A DNA stretch of 6,494 nucleotides from Desulfurococcales archaeon (lineage in GTDB: Archaea > Thermoproteota > Thermoprotei_A > Sulfolobales > Desulfurococcaceae), in the NCBI GenBank assembly GCA_015521265.1, contig WAON01000082.1:1-6494 (forward strand). The letters run 5' to 3'. Every line of letters begins with the position of its first letter. Position 1 is the first letter of the stretch. The notes under the pieces are model-generated. The model saw only the letters and a list, made by a program, of their open reading frames with translations, searched no databases and was not told where the DNA came from. A program made the translations under genes and the position numbers. Of the stretch, positions 5,501-6,494 are shown one piece after another.

Positions 5501-5521
5501 GGAAAGAAAGGGGAATAATAA

Positions 5522-5932
5522 ATGAAGATCAAGGAGATAGCTAAAGTTGATTCCAAGGGTAGAATAACAATACCATTAACTATCAGAGAAGCCCTCGACA
5601 TACATGAAGGAATGACCGTTTTATTAATAGCTGATCGGGAAAAGAAGGAGATTCTATTATCCCCAGTCCCTGAAAAGGCTAAACTAGCAGAACTCAGCAT
5701 TAGCGTCGAGGACAGACCAGGAGTCTTAGCTGAAATAACACGTGTACTAGCCGATAAAGGCGTTGATATAATTGCTACTAAATGTGTAGTGATTAGACGT
5801 GGTGAACTGGGTGAATGCTATATGGTTGTGGATTATTCAAAATCAATATTGAACGACATACTAGAACTAGTAGAAGAACTAAAACGATTAGAACCGGTAA
5901 AAGATGTTAGAGCCTCTGAGATCAAACACTAG
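5522..5932 (+). CDS. AbrB-type DNA-binding domain fused to an ACT domain
   Basis: A 136-residue two-domain regulator. Residues about 5-47 are an AbrB/SpoVT swapped-hairpin DNA-binding domain (KVDSKGRITIPLTIREAL, 8-25). Residues about 56-130 are an ACT domain with the classic first strand and helix ELSISVEDRPGVLAEITRVL (57-76), followed by GVDIIATKCVV and the later YMVVDYSKS strand. ACT domains commonly bind amino acids or similar small molecules at the dimer interface, near the Asp-Arg-Pro-Gly turn (64-67), so this is probably a ligand-responsive transcription factor. The effector cannot be read from sequence. The start has a purine-rich AAAGGGG upstream and a palindrome at 5489-5500 that could be its own operator. 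The DUF72 gene begins 10 bases after its stop, so the two likely share a transcript. Confidence 0.9.
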   Translation: MKIKEIAKVDSKGRITIPLTIREALDIHEGMTVLLIADREKKEILLSPVPEKAKLAELSISVEDRPGVLAEITRVLADKGVDIIATKCVVIRRGELGECYMVVDYSKSILNDILELVEELKRLEPVKDVRASEIKH

Positions 5933-5942
5933 ATGATCAGTC

Positions 5943-6494
5943 ATGCTTATAAAAATCGGATGCTGCGGATTCCCAGTCTCTCGTAAGAAGTACTATGAAA
6001 AACTAAAACTAGTTGAACTACAAAATACGTTCTATAATCTACCATCAATTGAATGGGCTAAAAAAATCAGAGGAGAAGCACCGGAAGACTTTGAATTCAC
6101 TGTTAAAGCATGGCAGGTAATAACTCATCCTTCAAAATCTCCTACATGGCGTAGGTTAAAAGTAAAGCCGACAGGCGACTTGAAAAACTATGGCTGGCTG
6201 AAACCAACTAAAGAGAACATTAATGCTTTTAAAAAGACATTAGAAGTTTCTAGAATCCTGGGCTCGAAGATAATCGTTATACAAACACCTCCTGGAATGC
6301 CCTACAACGATGAATCCATAAAATGGGTTGAAGAATTCCTCGAGAAAACATCAACACTACTTAGAAAGGGCGAATATATTGGTTGGGAGCCTAGGGGTAA
6401 ATGGCTAAGTAACAGCGATGTACTGGGTAAGCTCATGTGTAAGTATAATATGATACACGTTGTAGACATATTCAAACATAAGCCAGTATGTAAG
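5943..6494 (+). CDS. DUF72/YecE-like TIM-barrel protein (3' end missing)
   Basis: The first 184 codons of a DUF72 protein, running open off the right edge; family members are usually about 230-290 residues. DUF72 has a TIM-barrel fold and no firmly established function. Seen: the N-terminal strand IKIGCCGFP (3-11), matching the family's GxxG-W/F-like start; ELQNTFYNLPS (25-35), corresponding to the conserved E-x-N-x-TFY block; FEFTVKAWQVITHP (50-63), matching the F-x-F-x-x-K-x-x-x-x-I/L-T-H segment; IVIQTPPG (111-118); and WEPRG (148-152). The ATG at 5943 follows GATGATC (5932-5938), a partial match to the GGTGATC ribosome binding site, and lies 10 bases after the AbrB-ACT stop. The shared transcript suggests, but does not prove, that the AbrB-ACT protein controls it. 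Confidence 0.93.
   Translation, partial: MLIKIGCCGFPVSRKKYYEKLKLVELQNTFYNLPSIEWAKKIRGEAPEDFEFTVKAWQVITHPSKSPTWRRLKVKPTGDLKNYGWLKPTKENINAFKKTLEVSRILGSKIIVIQTPPGMPYNDESIKWVEEFLEKTSTLLRKGEYIGWEPRGKWLSNSDVLGKLMCKYNMIHVVDIFKHKPVCK

Noticed and set aside
5491..5700. 69-codon minus-strand frame over the AbrB domain
   Set aside because: It is antisense to a clear AbrB domain with no independent support.

Overview
The window looks like chromosomal DNA from a hyperthermophilic crenarchaeon, most likely Desulfurococcales. The reasons are: the N-terminus of a reverse gyrase; an Alba chromatin protein very close to the Sulfolobus Alba1 type; an archaeal XPB helicase; A/T-rich sequence with heavy AGA/AGG and ATA codon use; TATA-box promoters; GGTG-type ribosome binding sites; and GTG/TTG starts. 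The low G+C would suit a Staphylothermus-like member, but that genus guess is inference. No mobile element, CRISPR array, tRNA or rRNA gene was seen, and no stretch of more than 150 bases lacks a gene.

Layout. 1-465 (minus) is the 5' end of reverse gyrase. It diverges across a 147-bp control region from alba (613-909, plus). Alba converges with a minus-strand pair: a small winged-helix regulator (947-1249) preceded in transcription by a 116-aa protein of unknown function (1278-1628). A well-formed C/D-box small RNA candidate (1227-1281, minus) straddles the junction of that pair. The pair diverges, across a short gap holding an inverted repeat, from an unrecognised 226-aa gene (1711-2391, plus). 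That gene converges with xpb (2404-4050, minus). Upstream of xpb, in the same reading frame and separated by one stop codon and four further codons, is a 143-aa unknown gene (4063-4494). This operon diverges from an HTH-phosphoribosyltransferase regulator (true start about 4626, end 5444, plus). A new promoter with a 12-bp perfect palindrome then leads an AbrB-ACT regulator (5522-5932) and a DUF72/YecE-like protein (5943 to the window end).

How it fits together. The left end pairs the enzyme that introduces positive supercoils with a major chromatin protein, so both could answer to one control region. The centre holds a repair or transcription helicase without the usual Bax1 partner immediately downstream. 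The right end holds two ligand-sensing regulator types: PRPP or nucleotide sensing through the PRTase fold, and small-molecule sensing through the ACT domain. There is no single obvious new system. The items most worth a second look are the overlapping C/D sRNA candidate, the palindromic operator candidates in the divergent or first-gene promoters, and the in-frame unknown gene ahead of xpb.
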